Shown here piece after piece: positions 25,490 to 35,835 of a stretch of 64,000 bases of DNA. The position numbers and the translations under genes are program-made. Every line of letters starts with the position of its first letter. Positions within the stretch are counted from its first letter, which is position 1. Under the pieces are notes generated by a model, which worked only from the letters and a program-made list of their open reading frames with translations, was not told where the DNA came from and did not search any database. The stretch comes from Bacillus sp. B15-48. Lineage in GTDB: Bacteria; Bacillota; Bacilli; Bacillales; Cytobacillaceae. Where the stretch lies: positions 883,491 through 947,490 of the forward strand of contig NZ_WOFU01000002.1 of the NCBI RefSeq assembly GCF_016879755.1. The letters run 5' to 3'.

Positions 25490-26458
25490 ATGACAGGGGT
25501 TAACCCATTTCCATATGCAAATGATCAAAAACGTTATCATACATGGAACTACCATTTACGGCAATCTTTCGGTCATAAAGTTTTTAAAGTTGCCCTAGAC
25601 GGGGGCTTTGATTGCCCTAATCGTGATGGCACCGTTGCGCATGGCGGATGTACGTTTTGCAGTGCTGCTGGCTCAGGTGACTTTGCTGGCAACAGGGCTG
25701 AAGATCTTGAAACACAATTTTTAACAATTAAGGAGAAGATGCATGAAAAATGGAAGGACGGAAAATATATGGCTTACTTCCAAGCATTCACAAATACGCA
25801 TGCATCAGTATCAACTCTTAAAGAGAAATACGAAACAGTCTTAAAGCAAGATGGAGTAGTCGGACTGTCCATTGCCACAAGACCTGATTGTCTCCCAGAC
25901 GATGTTGTCGACTATCTAGCTGAACTTAACGAACGGACGTATCTCTGGGTTGAGCTCGGCTTGCAAACGGTCCACGAACGAACAGCTGAGCTCATCAATC
26001 GTGCTCACAACTATGAAACGTATATAGAAGGAGTAAACAAGCTACGCAAATATGGCATTCGTGTCTGTAGTCATGTGATTAATGGCCTTCCTCAAGAAAC
26101 ACCTGAAATGATGATGGAAACAGTAAAAGAAGTAACGAAGCTTGATGTTCAAGGGATTAAAATTCACTTATTGCATTTATTAAAGGGAACACCAATGGTC
26201 AAACAATTTGATAAAGGCCTCCTTGAGTTCTTAAGCCTTGAAGATTATGTAAACTTAGTATGTGACCAACTTGAAATATTACCCCCAGAAATGATTATTC
26301 ATCGCATTACAGGAGATGGTCCGATTGATTTAATGATCGGTCCGATGTGGAGTGTGAATAAATGGGAAGTATTAAATGCGATAGATGCCGAACTAAAACG
26401 CCGTGATAGTTGGCAAGGGAAATTTTACAATCAAACGTTGGCAGGTGCTCCTAAATGA
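25490..26458 (+). CDS. ytqA: Radical SAM protein, TIGR01212 family (YtqA)
   Basis: 322 aa. The iron-sulfur cysteines are spaced as in this family: FDCPNRDGTVAHGGCTFCSA near residue 36 (non-CX3CX2C pattern), then the SAM-binding barrel with VGLSIATRPDCLPD and YLWVELGLQTVHERTAELINR. Family members are annotated YhcC/YtqA; the substrate is unknown. AAGGAGG precedes the ATG. ATGA overlap with ytqB indicates a two-gene operon. Confidence 0.9.
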   Translation: MTGVNPFPYANDQKRYHTWNYHLRQSFGHKVFKVALDGGFDCPNRDGTVAHGGCTFCSAAGSGDFAGNRAEDLETQFLTIKEKMHEKWKDGKYMAYFQAFTNTHASVSTLKEKYETVLKQDGVVGLSIATRPDCLPDDVVDYLAELNERTYLWVELGLQTVHERTAELINRAHNYETYIEGVNKLRKYGIRVCSHVINGLPQETPEMMMETVKEVTKLDVQGIKIHLLHLLKGTPMVKQFDKGLLEFLSLEDYVNLVCDQLEILPPEMIIHRITGDGPIDLMIGPMWSVNKWEVLNAIDAELKRRDSWQGKFYNQTLAGAPK

Positions 26459-27027
26459 AACTTGAAAGGGTCCTTCCCTTCGCTAAAAGCTTGCTTAATA
26501 CAGCTGTAGCTGAAGGCGATATCGTTGTCGATGCCACAGTTGGCAATGGGCATGACACGCTTTTTCTCGCTCAGCTTGTTGGTCCTAATGGCAAAGTGTT
26601 CGGCTTTGATATTCAGGGGCAAGCAATCCAATCATGCAAAGAAAAATTAATTCACCAGAATGTCCATGAGCGAGTAGTGTTGTTTCAAGAAGGACATGAA
26701 AATGTTAGTAAGTGTATTCCTGAACATTTCCATGGCATGGTAACAGGTGGAATTTTTAATCTAGGGTATTTACCTGGTGGAGATAAGACGATTGTCACTG
26801 TTCCAGAAACAACCATTTCTGCAATCCAGCAACTCCTTCAGCTTCTTGCACCAGAAGGGATCATCGTTATTGTTGTTTATCACGGCCATCACGAAGGACA
26901 ATTGGAACGAGATCGTCTCCTACAGTATGTGGAAACGATGGATCAGAAAAAAGCTCATGTGTTAAAATATCAATTCCTTAATCAAGCAAACAATCCGCCA
27001 TTTATCATTGCGATTGAAAAGCGATAA
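26455..27027 (+). CDS. ytqB: SAM-dependent methyltransferase (YtqB, rRNA methylase family)
   Basis: 190 aa. Class I Rossmann methyltransferase: VVDATVGNGHDTLFLAQLVG near residue 25 is motif I, VFGFDIQGQAIQ motif II, and NLGYLPGGDK the catalytic-loop signature of the family. Final segment PPFIIAIEK. Begins four bases inside ytqA. Its RNA substrate is not fixed by sequence. Followed by a strong terminator. Confidence 0.88.
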   Translation: MKLERVLPFAKSLLNTAVAEGDIVVDATVGNGHDTLFLAQLVGPNGKVFGFDIQGQAIQSCKEKLIHQNVHERVVLFQEGHENVSKCIPEHFHGMVTGGIFNLGYLPGGDKTIVTVPETTISAIQQLLQLLAPEGIIVIVVYHGHHEGQLERDRLLQYVETMDQKKAHVLKYQFLNQANNPPFIIAIEKR

Positions 27028-27044
27028 GATAAGACCATAAAAAA

Positions 27045-27072
27045 ATGGACCAAATCTGGTCCGTTTTTTTTG
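27045..27072 (+). terminator. Bidirectional terminator between ytqB and ytpB
   Basis: Stem GGACCA/TGGTCC with a short AAATC loop, then GTTTTTTTT on the plus strand; the minus strand also has a T-run (plus-strand A-run before it). Confidence 0.88.
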
Positions 27073-27090
27073 TTATTACGAATGGCTTGT

Positions 27091-28191
27091 TTACGAAATC
27101 GAACCAGTCTTCCTAACAAAGGAGTTTGGGAATCTTTTCTGGATAGACCGATAAGCGCGCGCATTCAAATAAAAGAACAAGCTGATTGGACCTCCACTTT
27201 TTATCATATCTTTTGCTAACCTTTTCACTTTTTGTTGACTATGTACCTTTTCATCGGATAAATATAAACCAAGCAAACCTCTATTTATAAGCTGATGAAA
27301 CTTCCGATTCGGCAGCTTTGCTGTATGAAAATCAGCTTGTTCAATAAAATGCTTCAGGCGCTCAAATAATGCTTCTTCACTTTCATAATAAAAACAAAAA
27401 TTTAAGTCTCCGCCCTTACGATCTTCTTCTTGATCAATAAAATAATCTAATAAAATATGCAAACCTTGTATGTATGGAAAATAACCGTTACGAAGGCTTT
27501 CTGCAAATTCAGGTTTAAAATCATTACGCAATGCATAGGAAACTAAACAAAAAATTCCTAGCGTTGAACCTGTACAAGCAGAAAACTCATACCATTGCAT
27601 CTCTGGAATTTTTTCGCGATGATCATTAAACCATTTTTTCAGTCTTTGTACTCTTTCACTATGTTCTACATGTTTGTGAATTTGAAGGTCACAATAATAT
27701 CGACAAAGTTCATGTAAGTACGGTGCAATTGCTTCATAATTTTTAAGCTCTTTCAATTCTTTCCGACACGTAAGCACAAGGTTATTCAAGTAACCCCCAT
27801 CATCCTTGTCAGTGCGTTCGCGATAATAATCACGAAGATCGCCCTCGATTAACAATGCATCTTCCATCGATTCATGCAATGCTGCAAAGTCATTCGGATC
27901 AAGCGATGTACTTCGGTCACAGAGGTTATCAAGATAATCACTAATTGTTTGATAGGCGACAATAAAACGAATCGCTTTATCATAATCATCGAGAGCAATT
28001 AAGCTCATAATTGCTCCTCCCTCGCAGTGGAACCTTTTCTCGGTAATACTTGCTAGCGCTTGCTTACGCAACTCTGGATTAGGAATAGATTCGGCCTTTC
28101 GTATCCAAAAATCAAGTTCATCATATGCAATCGGAAATACATTTCGATAAACACGATACATTAAACTAATCGGCATTTGTGGTATTGACAT
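27091..28191 (-). CDS. ytpB: Tetraprenyl-beta-curcumene synthase (YtpB, DUF2600)
   Basis: 366 aa, the family's normal length. Helical protein with metal-binding aspartates in TISDYLDNLCDRSTSLD near residue 83 and a second acidic motif in LDYFIDQEEDRKGGDLNF near residue 235. In B. subtilis YtpB cyclises tetraprenyl diphosphate to a sesquarterpene precursor made in stationary phase and spores. It lies just after ytpA on the same strand (gap 19 bases), an operon conserved with B. subtilis. Confidence 0.9.
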   Translation of the reverse strand: MSIPQMPISLMYRVYRNVFPIAYDELDFWIRKAESIPNPELRKQALASITEKRFHCEGGAIMSLIALDDYDKAIRFIVAYQTISDYLDNLCDRSTSLDPNDFAALHESMEDALLIEGDLRDYYRERTDKDDGGYLNNLVLTCRKELKELKNYEAIAPYLHELCRYYCDLQIHKHVEHSERVQRLKKWFNDHREKIPEMQWYEFSACTGSTLGIFCLVSYALRNDFKPEFAESLRNGYFPYIQGLHILLDYFIDQEEDRKGGDLNFCFYYESEEALFERLKHFIEQADFHTAKLPNRKFHQLINRGLLGLYLSDEKVHSQQKVKRLAKDMIKSGGPISLFFYLNARAYRSIQKRFPNSFVRKTGSIS

Positions 28192-28210
28192 CTACACTCC
28201 CCTTTTTCAT

Positions 28211-29014
28211 TTAATAAACATAGCCAATCGCTTTTAATTGGCTCATAACAAAATCCTTGGTATACTCAAAAATTTCATCTCTTTCAGGTTCATTAAAAAT
28301 TTCATGATAACAATTTGGCCATTCCTTATAACGTTTTTCTGATAATGGCACATGGTTGAACCATTCCTTTACTGCTTTTTTATCAACAATAAGATCATCA
28401 CCTGCCTGCATTAAAAGCATAGGAATATCAGGTGTTTTCTCAATTTGCGCAAATGCTTGTTTGATTGCCTCAACCAGCTCCCAATACCATCTTACTGATA
28501 TTTTTTTAAGATAAAGATTATCATTTGAATCGGCTTCAATTACATCCAAGTTCCGCGTCGCTTGTTCTAAAGTGATGCCTGGAGTAACTTTAAATGTTGG
28601 CACAAAGTGATTTAAAATTCGCGAAAGTAACTCCATCCCTTTCGAAGGTCGATGAACGAGACCGAAACATGGAGAAGATAAAATAATTCCAGCAATGTTT
28701 AATCGTTCCTCTTGAAGCAATCTCGTCGAAATGAGCCCGCCCATACTGTGACCTAATAGAAAAACAGGAAGACCAAAACCGTAGGCCGACTCTACCCAAA
28801 CTCTACTTTCAAGAAGATAATCTTCAAATGACTGAATATGGCCGCGGTTTGTCCTCGAAGTCATTCCCTGTCCCGGCAAATCACCCATGATAATATGAAA
28901 ACCAGCCGTTCGCCACTTTTCAATCAACCAACCATAACGTTGATGATGTTCAAGAGCACCATGAATCATGACAATGACTGCTTTAGCATCTCCATCTGCT
29001 TCCCACATCCACAT
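28211..29014 (-). CDS. ytpA: Alpha/beta hydrolase, monoacylglycerol lipase type (YtpA)
   Basis: 267 aa. Nucleophile elbow LLGHSMGGLIS near residue 94, acidic residue in MLLMQAGDDLIVDK near residue 202, and catalytic His in PNCYHEIFNEPERDE near residue 233. N-terminal oxyanion segment IHGALEHHQRYG. In B. subtilis YtpA is a lysophospholipase connected with bacilysocin. First gene of the ytpAB unit. Confidence 0.9.
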   Translation of the reverse strand: MWMWEADGDAKAVIVMIHGALEHHQRYGWLIEKWRTAGFHIIMGDLPGQGMTSRTNRGHIQSFEDYLLESRVWVESAYGFGLPVFLLGHSMGGLISTRLLQEERLNIAGIILSSPCFGLVHRPSKGMELLSRILNHFVPTFKVTPGITLEQATRNLDVIEADSNDNLYLKKISVRWYWELVEAIKQAFAQIEKTPDIPMLLMQAGDDLIVDKKAVKEWFNHVPLSEKRYKEWPNCYHEIFNEPERDEIFEYTKDFVMSQLKAIGYVY

Positions 29015-29149
29015 GAGGCGCCCTCCTTTTTCTATGCGATTAATTTAACTATATTATATAATGAACAGAATAAGGAAGATTATCAACTAAAAGGCAAGCT
29101 GATAAAAATTTTTCCTTTATTTCAAATATTCACGAGGGGGAACGACTGA

Positions 29150-29674
29150 ATGATTTATCCATACAAGGGGAAAACACCAAAAATTGCTTCATCGGCTTTT
29201 ATAGCGGACTATGTAACAATTTCTGGTGATGTTGAAATTGGCGAGGATTCGAGCGTTTGGTTTAATACAAGCATTCGCGGAGATGTCGCACCTACAATAA
29301 TTGGCAAAAAAGTAAATATCCAAGATAATTCTGTTCTTCATCAAAGTCCTGAGAATCCACTTATTTTAGAAGATGAAGTCACGATTGGGCATCAAGTTAT
29401 TCTTCACAGCTGTATCATTCGAAAAAAAGCATTAATTGGAATGGGATCCATTATTCTTGATCAAGCAGAAATTGGGGAGGGGGCTTTTATCGGGGCCGGA
29501 AGTCTAGTTCCAAGGGGAAAAAAAATTCCGCCAAATACGCTAGCGTTAGGACGCCCAGCAAAAGTAATTCGAGAACTAACTGAAGCGGATATAAAAGATA
29601 TGGAACGAATTTCTAGAGAATATACTGAAAAAGGCCAATATTATAAAAGTCTTCAACAGAAGCCGATGGAATGA
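29150..29674 (+). CDS. ytoA: Gamma-carbonic-anhydrase-like hexapeptide-repeat protein (YtoA)
   Basis: 174 aa. Left-handed beta-helix with repeated [LIV]-G-x(4) turns (ISGDVEIGEDSSVWFNTSIR, VTIGHQVILHSCIIRK). Conserved metal-site histidines in SVLHQSPE, IGHQV and LHSC correspond to the gamma-carbonic anhydrase ligands. Enzyme activity has not been shown for YtoA homologues; the safe call is a gamma-CA-like trimer. GAGGGGGAACG precedes the ATG. Stand-alone gene. Confidence 0.88.
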   Translation: MIYPYKGKTPKIASSAFIADYVTISGDVEIGEDSSVWFNTSIRGDVAPTIIGKKVNIQDNSVLHQSPENPLILEDEVTIGHQVILHSCIIRKKALIGMGSIILDQAEIGEGAFIGAGSLVPRGKKIPPNTLALGRPAKVIRELTEADIKDMERISREYTEKGQYYKSLQQKPME

Positions 29675-29723
29675 CATGCTTTTCTTTTAAAAGAAAAACC
29701 AGTTTTATTATTTAGCAAAACAA

Positions 29724-29759
29724 AAGCACCCAAACAAAAATCTATTTGCTTGGGTGCTT
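29724..29759 (-). terminator. asnB terminator
   Basis: Stem AAGCACCCAA/TTGGGTGCTT followed on the minus strand by TTGTTTTGC. Also lies after ytoA, but the plus-strand T-tract is weak. Confidence 0.8.
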
Positions 29760-29769
29760 GAATCTTTTC

Positions 29770-31668
29770 TTAGCTCGTTTGTAATGATTTACTGCGGTCA
29801 TATTCCTCTTGAAAGGAGTATTTCTTTTCTACATACACATCATGCCATAATAGGAAAACCAAAACGGTCCAGATTTTACGGCTATGGTCAGCTTTATCTT
29901 GACAATGCTCATCTAGTAACTTCAATAAATACGCTTTATTAATTAAATGGTCAGTATTGCTCTCTTTTATTAAGTTTTTCGCCCATTCGTTCATTTCATC
30001 CTTAAGCCAATGACGAATCGGAACAGGAAAACCTAATTTTTTACGGTTCAATACGTGATCTGGTACAATTCCTTCCGCAGCTTTTCGAAGGATGTATTTA
30101 GTCGTACCATTTGCCGTTTTTAACGAAGTTGGAATTTTTGATGCTATCTCAAATACATGCTTATCAAGAAATGGCACACGTAATTCTAATGAATGCGCCA
30201 TTGTCGTCTTGTCCGCTTTCAAAAGAATATCCCCTCGCATCCACGTATGAATATCAATATATTGCATTCGATCAACCGGATCATATCCGATGCTCTCTTC
30301 GTACAAAGGCTTTGTAATATCAATATAGTTTAAACCTGATTGATAAACAGTTAGCAATTCCTGCTTTTCTTTTTCTAAAAACATCTTTGCATTTCCAATA
30401 TAACGTTCTTCCATTGGTGTTACGCCGCGTTCAATAAAACTTTTCCCTTTAATTCCCTCGGGCATCAATTTTGCAATGACTTTCAGAAACGACTTAATCA
30501 TCGATGGAATTTTATTAAAGACTGCTAAATCCTGTGGTTCACGATATATATTGTATCCGCCAAATAATTCGTCTGCCCCTTCTCCTGATAACACGACTGT
30601 CACATGTTTGCGCGCTTCCCGTGCAACGAAGTATAGTGGAACACATGCAGGGTCAGCAAGCGGGTCGTCTAAATGCCAAATAATTTTTGGCAACTCCGCC
30701 ATATATTCCTCTGGTGTGATGACATAATTGATATTCTCCACACCAAGCTTATCAGCTGTTTCTTTAGCAACATCAATTTCACTGAAACCATTGCGCTCAA
30801 ACCCAACAGAAAATGTTTTGATGGCTGGGTGAAACTCTTTTGCAATCGAGGCAATAATGGATGAATCGATTCCACCGGATAAAAAAGATCCTACCGGAAC
30901 ATCACTGCGCATATGCATTTTTACAGAATCAAACAAAACATCTCGAATCTCTTTAATAAATTCGTCTTCGGATTTTTGCACTGGCTGAAACTTCGCCTTC
31001 CAATAACACTGCATTTGAAGCGGAGATCCAATTTTCTTCGTAAAGTAATGACCAGGTTCTAATTTTTGAATCCCTTTCGACATCGTGTATGGCTCAGGTA
31101 CAAATTGGTAGGTCATATAATGTTGTAGTGCATGATAATCTAAAACATCATTCTCTAAGGCAAGAAGAATACTTTTTTTCTCGGAAGCAAAAAATGTTTT
31201 TTCGCCCTCATCATAGTAAAAGAATGGCTTAATCCCAAATGGATCTCTTGCTCCAAATAAAACTTGCTCTTCTCTATCCCAAATGACGAAAGCAAACATC
31301 CCTCGAAGTTTTTCAACTGCCTTCTCCTTTAGACGACTGTATAGAGCAATAATGACTTCTGTATCAGAATGCGTTGCAAACTCCAGCCCCTCGTTAACAA
31401 GTTCTTCCCGCAACTCTACATAATTATAGATTTCACCATTAAAGATAATCCAATATCGTTCATTCTCATAAGATAAAGGCTGGGCCCCAGATTCTATATC
31501 AATAATACTTAAACGGCGAAAACCAAATTGAATATGTTCATCGTAAAAATACCCATCATCGTCTGGGCCTCTATGTGTAATAATGTCATTCATATTTTTA
31601 AACAATTGCTTTTCTTCGCTGCGATAATTTTGTGCATTTTCATGTACACAACCGATAAAGCCACACAT
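29770..31668 (-). CDS. asnB: Asparagine synthetase (glutamine-hydrolysing)
   Basis: 632 aa from ATG 31668, chosen because the N-terminal nucleophile cysteine (MCGFIGCV) must follow the initiator Met directly and AGGTGA lies eight bases upstream; a GTG frame four codons earlier is rejected. GATase II domain in residues 1-200, synthetase domain with PP-loop SGGIDSSIIASIA near residue 262 and the ADELFGGYN motif. Makes asparagine from aspartate, glutamine and ATP. Neighbours ytoA and metK match B. subtilis asnB. Confidence 0.95.
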   Translation of the reverse strand: MCGFIGCVHENAQNYRSEEKQLFKNMNDIITHRGPDDDGYFYDEHIQFGFRRLSIIDIESGAQPLSYENERYWIIFNGEIYNYVELREELVNEGLEFATHSDTEVIIALYSRLKEKAVEKLRGMFAFVIWDREEQVLFGARDPFGIKPFFYYDEGEKTFFASEKKSILLALENDVLDYHALQHYMTYQFVPEPYTMSKGIQKLEPGHYFTKKIGSPLQMQCYWKAKFQPVQKSEDEFIKEIRDVLFDSVKMHMRSDVPVGSFLSGGIDSSIIASIAKEFHPAIKTFSVGFERNGFSEIDVAKETADKLGVENINYVITPEEYMAELPKIIWHLDDPLADPACVPLYFVAREARKHVTVVLSGEGADELFGGYNIYREPQDLAVFNKIPSMIKSFLKVIAKLMPEGIKGKSFIERGVTPMEERYIGNAKMFLEKEKQELLTVYQSGLNYIDITKPLYEESIGYDPVDRMQYIDIHTWMRGDILLKADKTTMAHSLELRVPFLDKHVFEIASKIPTSLKTANGTTKYILRKAAEGIVPDHVLNRKKLGFPVPIRHWLKDEMNEWAKNLIKESNTDHLINKAYLLKLLDEHCQDKADHSRKIWTVLVFLLWHDVYVEKKYSFQEEYDRSKSLQTS

Positions 31669-31906
31669 TATGTACGTCACCTACTCCATTTCAATTAATA
31701 TACCTACTCTTTAGGGAACAACTTCATTTAAAGCTATTTTCTATAGTAACACATTTCTTTCATTTTGCATGATTGGTAAGTAAAAAGTTATTTAAAAATT
31801 TCAGGTAACTATTTACAGCATGAACGGATTTTATTCATCCAAAACATCGATTTCCTAACATAAATAAGGAGTTACATTTTTAAAATGCAACTCCTTAACT
31901 TTTCTA

Positions 31907-33106
31907 TTAGTTATTTGCTTGTTCACGTAGTGCATCTGCTTTATCTGTGCGTTCCCATGGCAAATCAATATCCGTGCGGCCAAAATGCCCGTAAGCAGCT
32001 GTCTTTTTATAGATTGGCTTGCGTAAATCAAGCATTTTAATAATGCCAGCTGGCCGAAGATCAAAGTTTTTCTCTACGAGACTAACCAATGTATCTTCGC
32101 TTACTTTTCCCGTTCCAAATGTATCAATTGCAATCGAAACAGGCTTGGCTACACCAATTGCATAAGCGAGCTGTACTTCTACTTTTTCTGCAAGTCCAGC
32201 AGCAACAATATTTTTAGCTACGTAACGTGCAGCATATGCAGCAGAACGGTCTACTTTTGTTGGATCCTTTCCTGAAAAAGCACCCCCACCATGGCGCGCA
32301 TAACCACCGTAAGTATCAACAATGATTTTACGACCAGTTAACCCTGCATCTCCTTGTGGCCCGCCAATGACAAAACGACCTGTTGGGTTTATAAAGTATT
32401 TCGTATTTTCATCAATTAATTCCTCCGGAACAACCGGATTTATAACATGTTCTTTAATATTACGTTGAATTTGTTCAAGTGTTACTTCTGGGTGATGCTG
32501 AGTTGAAATGACAATTGTATCAATTCTCACTGGCTTGTCATTTTCATCGTATTCAACTGTAACCTGGGTTTTCCCATCTGGTCGTAAATATGGAAGGACC
32601 TCTTGTTTACGTACTTTAGTGAGTCGACGAGCAAGTTTGTGAGCGAGAGAAATAGGTAAGGGCATAAGCTCCTTCGTCTCGTTACAGGCAAACCCGAACA
32701 TCAACCCTTGATCACCTGCTCCAATCGCTTCAATTTCTTCATCAGTCATTTGACCCTCTCTTGCTTCTAGCGCCTGATCTACCCCCATAGCAATATCTGG
32801 TGACTGCTCATCAATAGAAGTCAAAACTGCACATGTTTCGAAGTCAAACCCATATTTTGCGCGAGTATACCCGATGTTTTTAACCGTTTCACGAACAATC
32901 TTAGGGATATCTACATATGTAGAGGTAGTAATTTCTCCTGCAACCAGTACGAGTCCAGTCGTTACAGATGTTTCAGCTGCAACACGGGCATTGGCATCTT
33001 TAGCTAAAATTGCATCCAAAACGGCATCAGAAATTTGATCGCAAATTTTATCAGGATGGCCTTCTGTCACTGACTCAGAAGTGAACAAACGACGTTTTGA
33101 TGACAT
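31907..33106 (-). CDS. metK: S-adenosylmethionine synthase
   Basis: 399 aa, full length. Signatures [16 protein letters not shown] near residue 118 and [19 protein letters not shown] near residue 270, plus [18 protein letters not shown] at the N-terminus. Makes SAM from methionine and ATP; SAM is used by SpeD, YtqA, YtqB and the LuxS cycle in this window. Controlled by an upstream SAM-I riboswitch, with about 265 bases between that terminator and the start codon. Confidence 0.98.
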   Translation of the reverse strand: MSSKRRLFTSESVTEGHPDKICDQISDAVLDAILAKDANARVAAETSVTTGLVLVAGEITTSTYVDIPKIVRETVKNIGYTRAKYGFDFETCAVLTSIDEQSPDIAMGVDQALEAREGQMTDEEIEAIGAGDQGLMFGFACNETKELMPLPISLAHKLARRLTKVRKQEVLPYLRPDGKTQVTVEYDENDKPVRIDTIVISTQHHPEVTLEQIQRNIKEHVINPVVPEELIDENTKYFINPTGRFVIGGPQGDAGLTGRKIIVDTYGGYARHGGGAFSGKDPTKVDRSAAYAARYVAKNIVAAGLAEKVEVQLAYAIGVAKPVSIAIDTFGTGKVSEDTLVSLVEKNFDLRPAGIIKMLDLRKPIYKKTAAYGHFGRTDIDLPWERTDKADALREQANN

Positions 33107-33371
33107 CTGATTTTCCTCCTAATTTTATAAAAATAACGTAGATTCGTAATAAATCTTACGTTGATACGGTACTCATTCCCTATGTAGTATGAAATAAACA
33201 CTGCGGTTTTATCCCATTCTTACGAGCAAAAGTTCGCCACTTCAAGGTTCTGCGATGAAAAGAAGATAGCGTTGGATCAACTGCTCGTAATGGTCAATAA
33301 ATAAAACCAAATCATCCGTGGGAATGTTTCCACAGAAAAATGACTTTATGAGAAAAATAACGCAAAAGAAA
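33107..33371 (-). other. Long metK leader downstream of the riboswitch terminator
   Basis: 265 bases with no credible gene. A 9-bp inverted repeat, TTACGAGCA (33220-33228) and TGCTCGTAA (33282-33290), closes a 53-base loop. No T-run follows. Function not known. Confidence 0.5.
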
Positions 33372-33373
33372 AA

Positions 33374-33563
33374 CCCTTCCTTCATTAATGAGGAAAGGTT
33401 CATGCATTAACTCCGCCCTTTCGCTCTTATCGACCAAGGAATTATTCCTTGCGTCAGGTTAGCACCTTTGCTGAGAGAGAATATACCTAACCTAAGGCAG
33501 TTTCTCCTACAACTGGTTGCTGGGTTTCATAGGGCCTGTCCCTCCACCAGCTCGGGATAAGAG
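33374..33563 (-). promoter_or_regulatory. SAM-I (S-box) riboswitch of metK
   Basis: On the minus strand P1 is formed by CTCTTATC (33556-33563) and GATAAGAG (33424-33431). Between them lie the S-box conserved blocks: GAGCTGGTGGAGGGACAGGC, CCCTATGAAACCC, GCAACC and GGTGCTAACCTG. The expression platform is the terminator AACCTTTCCTC/GAAGGAAGGGTT with a T-run at about 33374-33405. High SAM should favour termination. Confidence 0.95.
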
Positions 33564-33792
33564 AGTATCCGTTCAAGTTCCAATCATACGCAACGAAAAA
33601 AAGGATGTCAATGATTATTTCACAAAAAACAAGTTTCTTATATTAATATAACTCAAACGCCCAATTAGTGTTTTTTTAAAGATTTTTTTTATAATTAGGA
33701 TGGATTATTAAGTCAAATGTGTTATACTACTTTTTGAGATGTATATGCTTTCAGATTAATCAAACTATAATAAAAAGGAAGGTATCCATCAG

Positions 33793-35379
33793 ATGAATGA
33801 TGTCAAAAGTAAAAATGAAATTCCGCACTTATTACAGGGGGACAATATTAAAGTACAACTTTCAGTACCACAATTGGTCGAAAAAGTACTAGCACGTAAT
33901 GAAGGGGTATTAACTTCAACTGGAGCGATATGTTCGAAAACAGGGAAATATACTGGGCGTTCACCAAAAGATAAATTTATCGTTAATGAACCATCTGTTT
34001 CCGATAAAATCGACTGGGGTTCAGTGAATGAACCGATTTCAGAAGAAGCATTTTCCAACCTATATTCAAAGGTATTAGACTATTTAAAAGAAAAAGATGA
34101 AGTGTTTGTTTTTAAAGGGTTTGCTGGTGCAGATAAAAAACATCAACTTCCCATTCAAGTAATCAACGAATATGCATGGCATAATTTATTTGTCCATCAA
34201 TTATTCATTCGTCCAACTGCGGAAGAGCTTGTCGATCATGAGGCAGAATTTACTGTCATCTCTGCCCCAGGCTTTAAAGCAAACCCTGAGGTCGATGGAA
34301 CAAAATCTGATACATTTATCATTATTTCGTTTGAACAGCGTGTCGTTTTAATTGGAGGTACAGAATATGCAGGGGAAATGAAGAAATCTATTTTCTCCAT
34401 TATGAATTATCTGCTTCCTGAAAAGGGAATCTTTTCAATGCATTGTTCAGCAAATGTTGGTCGTGAAGGGGATGTCGCATTATTCTTTGGACTATCCGGA
34501 ACGGGAAAAACAACCTTATCAGCCGATTCAAACCGTCGTCTAATCGGGGACGATGAACATGGTTGGTCTGCTAATGGTGTTTTTAACATAGAAGGCGGTT
34601 GCTATGCAAAATGTATTAATTTATCTGAGCAAAAGGAACCACAAATCTTTCAAGCGATTCGCTTTGGGTCTGTTCTTGAAAATGTCGTACTAGATAGCGA
34701 AAGTAGAGTAGCTGATTATGATGATAATTCCTTGACTGAGAATACTCGTGCAGCGTATCCGATTCAAGCAATTGACAATATCGTAGACCCTAGTATTGCT
34801 GGTCACCCAAATACAATTGTATTTTTAACTGCGGATGCCTTCGGCGTGCTCCCACCAATTTCGAAACTTACGAAAGAGCAAGCGATGTATCATTTCCTTA
34901 GCGGTTATACTTCTAAACTTGCAGGAACTGAACGTGGAGTTACTTCACCTGAGGCAACATTTTCAACTTGTTTTGGTGCTCCTTTCTTGCCGCTACCTGC
35001 AACAACGTATGCAGAGATGCTTGGTGAGAAAATGGATGAATATGGTGCAAAAGTGTATCTTGTTAATACCGGCTGGACTGGTGGCGAATACGGAGTTGGC
35101 AAGCGCATGAATCTCGCCTATACACGAGCAATGGTTCAGGCAGCACTTGAGGGAGAGCTAAATAATTCTGAGACCGTCAAGGATGAAATTTTCGGGCTAG
35201 AAATTCCTTTACACGTACCAGGAGTGCCTGACGAGGTGTTACAACCAGTAAAGACATGGAATGATCCGGAAGCTTACAAGAAAAAGGCAAACGAATTGGC
35301 ACAAAAGTTCCAAGAAAACTTCGGAAAGTTTACAAATGTCTCAAAAGATATTATTGCCAAAGGCGGACCTGTTATTTAA
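33793..35379 (+). CDS. pckA: Phosphoenolpyruvate carboxykinase (ATP)
   Basis: 528 aa. Kinase-1a P-loop [14 protein letters not shown] near residue 234, metal site LIGDDEHGW near residue 254, oxaloacetate/PEP residues in [11 protein letters not shown] near residue 56 and [10 protein letters not shown] near residue 426. Converts oxaloacetate to phosphoenolpyruvate for gluconeogenesis. AAGGAAGG stands before the ATG. Divergent from metK, single gene with a strong terminator. Confidence 0.97.
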   Translation: MNDVKSKNEIPHLLQGDNIKVQLSVPQLVEKVLARNEGVLTSTGAICSKTGKYTGRSPKDKFIVNEPSVSDKIDWGSVNEPISEEAFSNLYSKVLDYLKEKDEVFVFKGFAGADKKHQLPIQVINEYAWHNLFVHQLFIRPTAEELVDHEAEFTVISAPGFKANPEVDGTKSDTFIIISFEQRVVLIGGTEYAGEMKKSIFSIMNYLLPEKGIFSMHCSANVGREGDVALFFGLSGTGKTTLSADSNRRLIGDDEHGWSANGVFNIEGGCYAKCINLSEQKEPQIFQAIRFGSVLENVVLDSESRVADYDDNSLTENTRAAYPIQAIDNIVDPSIAGHPNTIVFLTADAFGVLPPISKLTKEQAMYHFLSGYTSKLAGTERGVTSPEATFSTCFGAPFLPLPATTYAEMLGEKMDEYGAKVYLVNTGWTGGEYGVGKRMNLAYTRAMVQAALEGELNNSETVKDEIFGLEIPLHVPGVPDEVLQPVKTWNDPEAYKKKANELAQKFQENFGKFTNVSKDIIAKGGPVI

Positions 35380-35413
35380 TGAATAACTAATAGATTAATA
35401 GTTTGTTAGAAAA

Positions 35414-35448
35414 AACGAGGCATTGGTTTTATACACCAATGCCTTGTT
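35414..35448 (+). terminator. pckA terminator
   Basis: Stem AGGCATTGGT/ACCAATGCCT with a TTATAC loop, then TGTTTTTA on the plus strand. Confidence 0.9.
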
Positions 35449-35511
35449 TTTATAATCATTCATCACTTCATATTGATAAGAGCATTCTGTCATAGCCATT
35501 CTATAAGACGT

Positions 35512-35754
35512 TTAATCCGTCGAATAAAGCGAGATTAATTGATAAGTTATAATCGTTTTTTCTTCGGTCCACTCTACTTTCTTAATTTGAGCTGTTCCAC
35601 TTGTAACTCCATCGATTGTTTTTTTTACTTCAAGCGGAATATCAATCGGATATAACCGATATCCGTTCTTCTCAAGTCGAAAAAGATTTTCCATCACTCT
35701 TTCTTCCCGCCCTTTTGTTACAATCATCGTGTTAAGTTCAAATGGCATCCCCAT
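35512..35754 (-). CDS. ytmB: YtmB-like protein (DUF2584)
   Basis: 80 aa. MGMPFELNTMIVTKGREERV matches the Bacillus YtmB family; start could also be the third codon. Small soluble beta/alpha protein; function unknown. Downstream of ytmA on the same strand, gap 81 bases, as in B. subtilis. Confidence 0.85.
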   Translation of the reverse strand: MGMPFELNTMIVTKGREERVMENLFRLEKNGYRLYPIDIPLEVKKTIDGVTSGTAQIKKVEWTEEKTIITYQLISLYSTD

Positions 35755-35835
35755 TTTCGCCCACTCCTTCCAGGGTTATTACCCATATTTTACCTCATTA
35801 TAATTATTCAGTAAATGAAACCAACAAATGTTCGA

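Noticed and set aside
33789..34058. Minus-strand frame opposite pckA start
   Set aside because: Shadow of pckA; no ribosome site and no protein family likeness.
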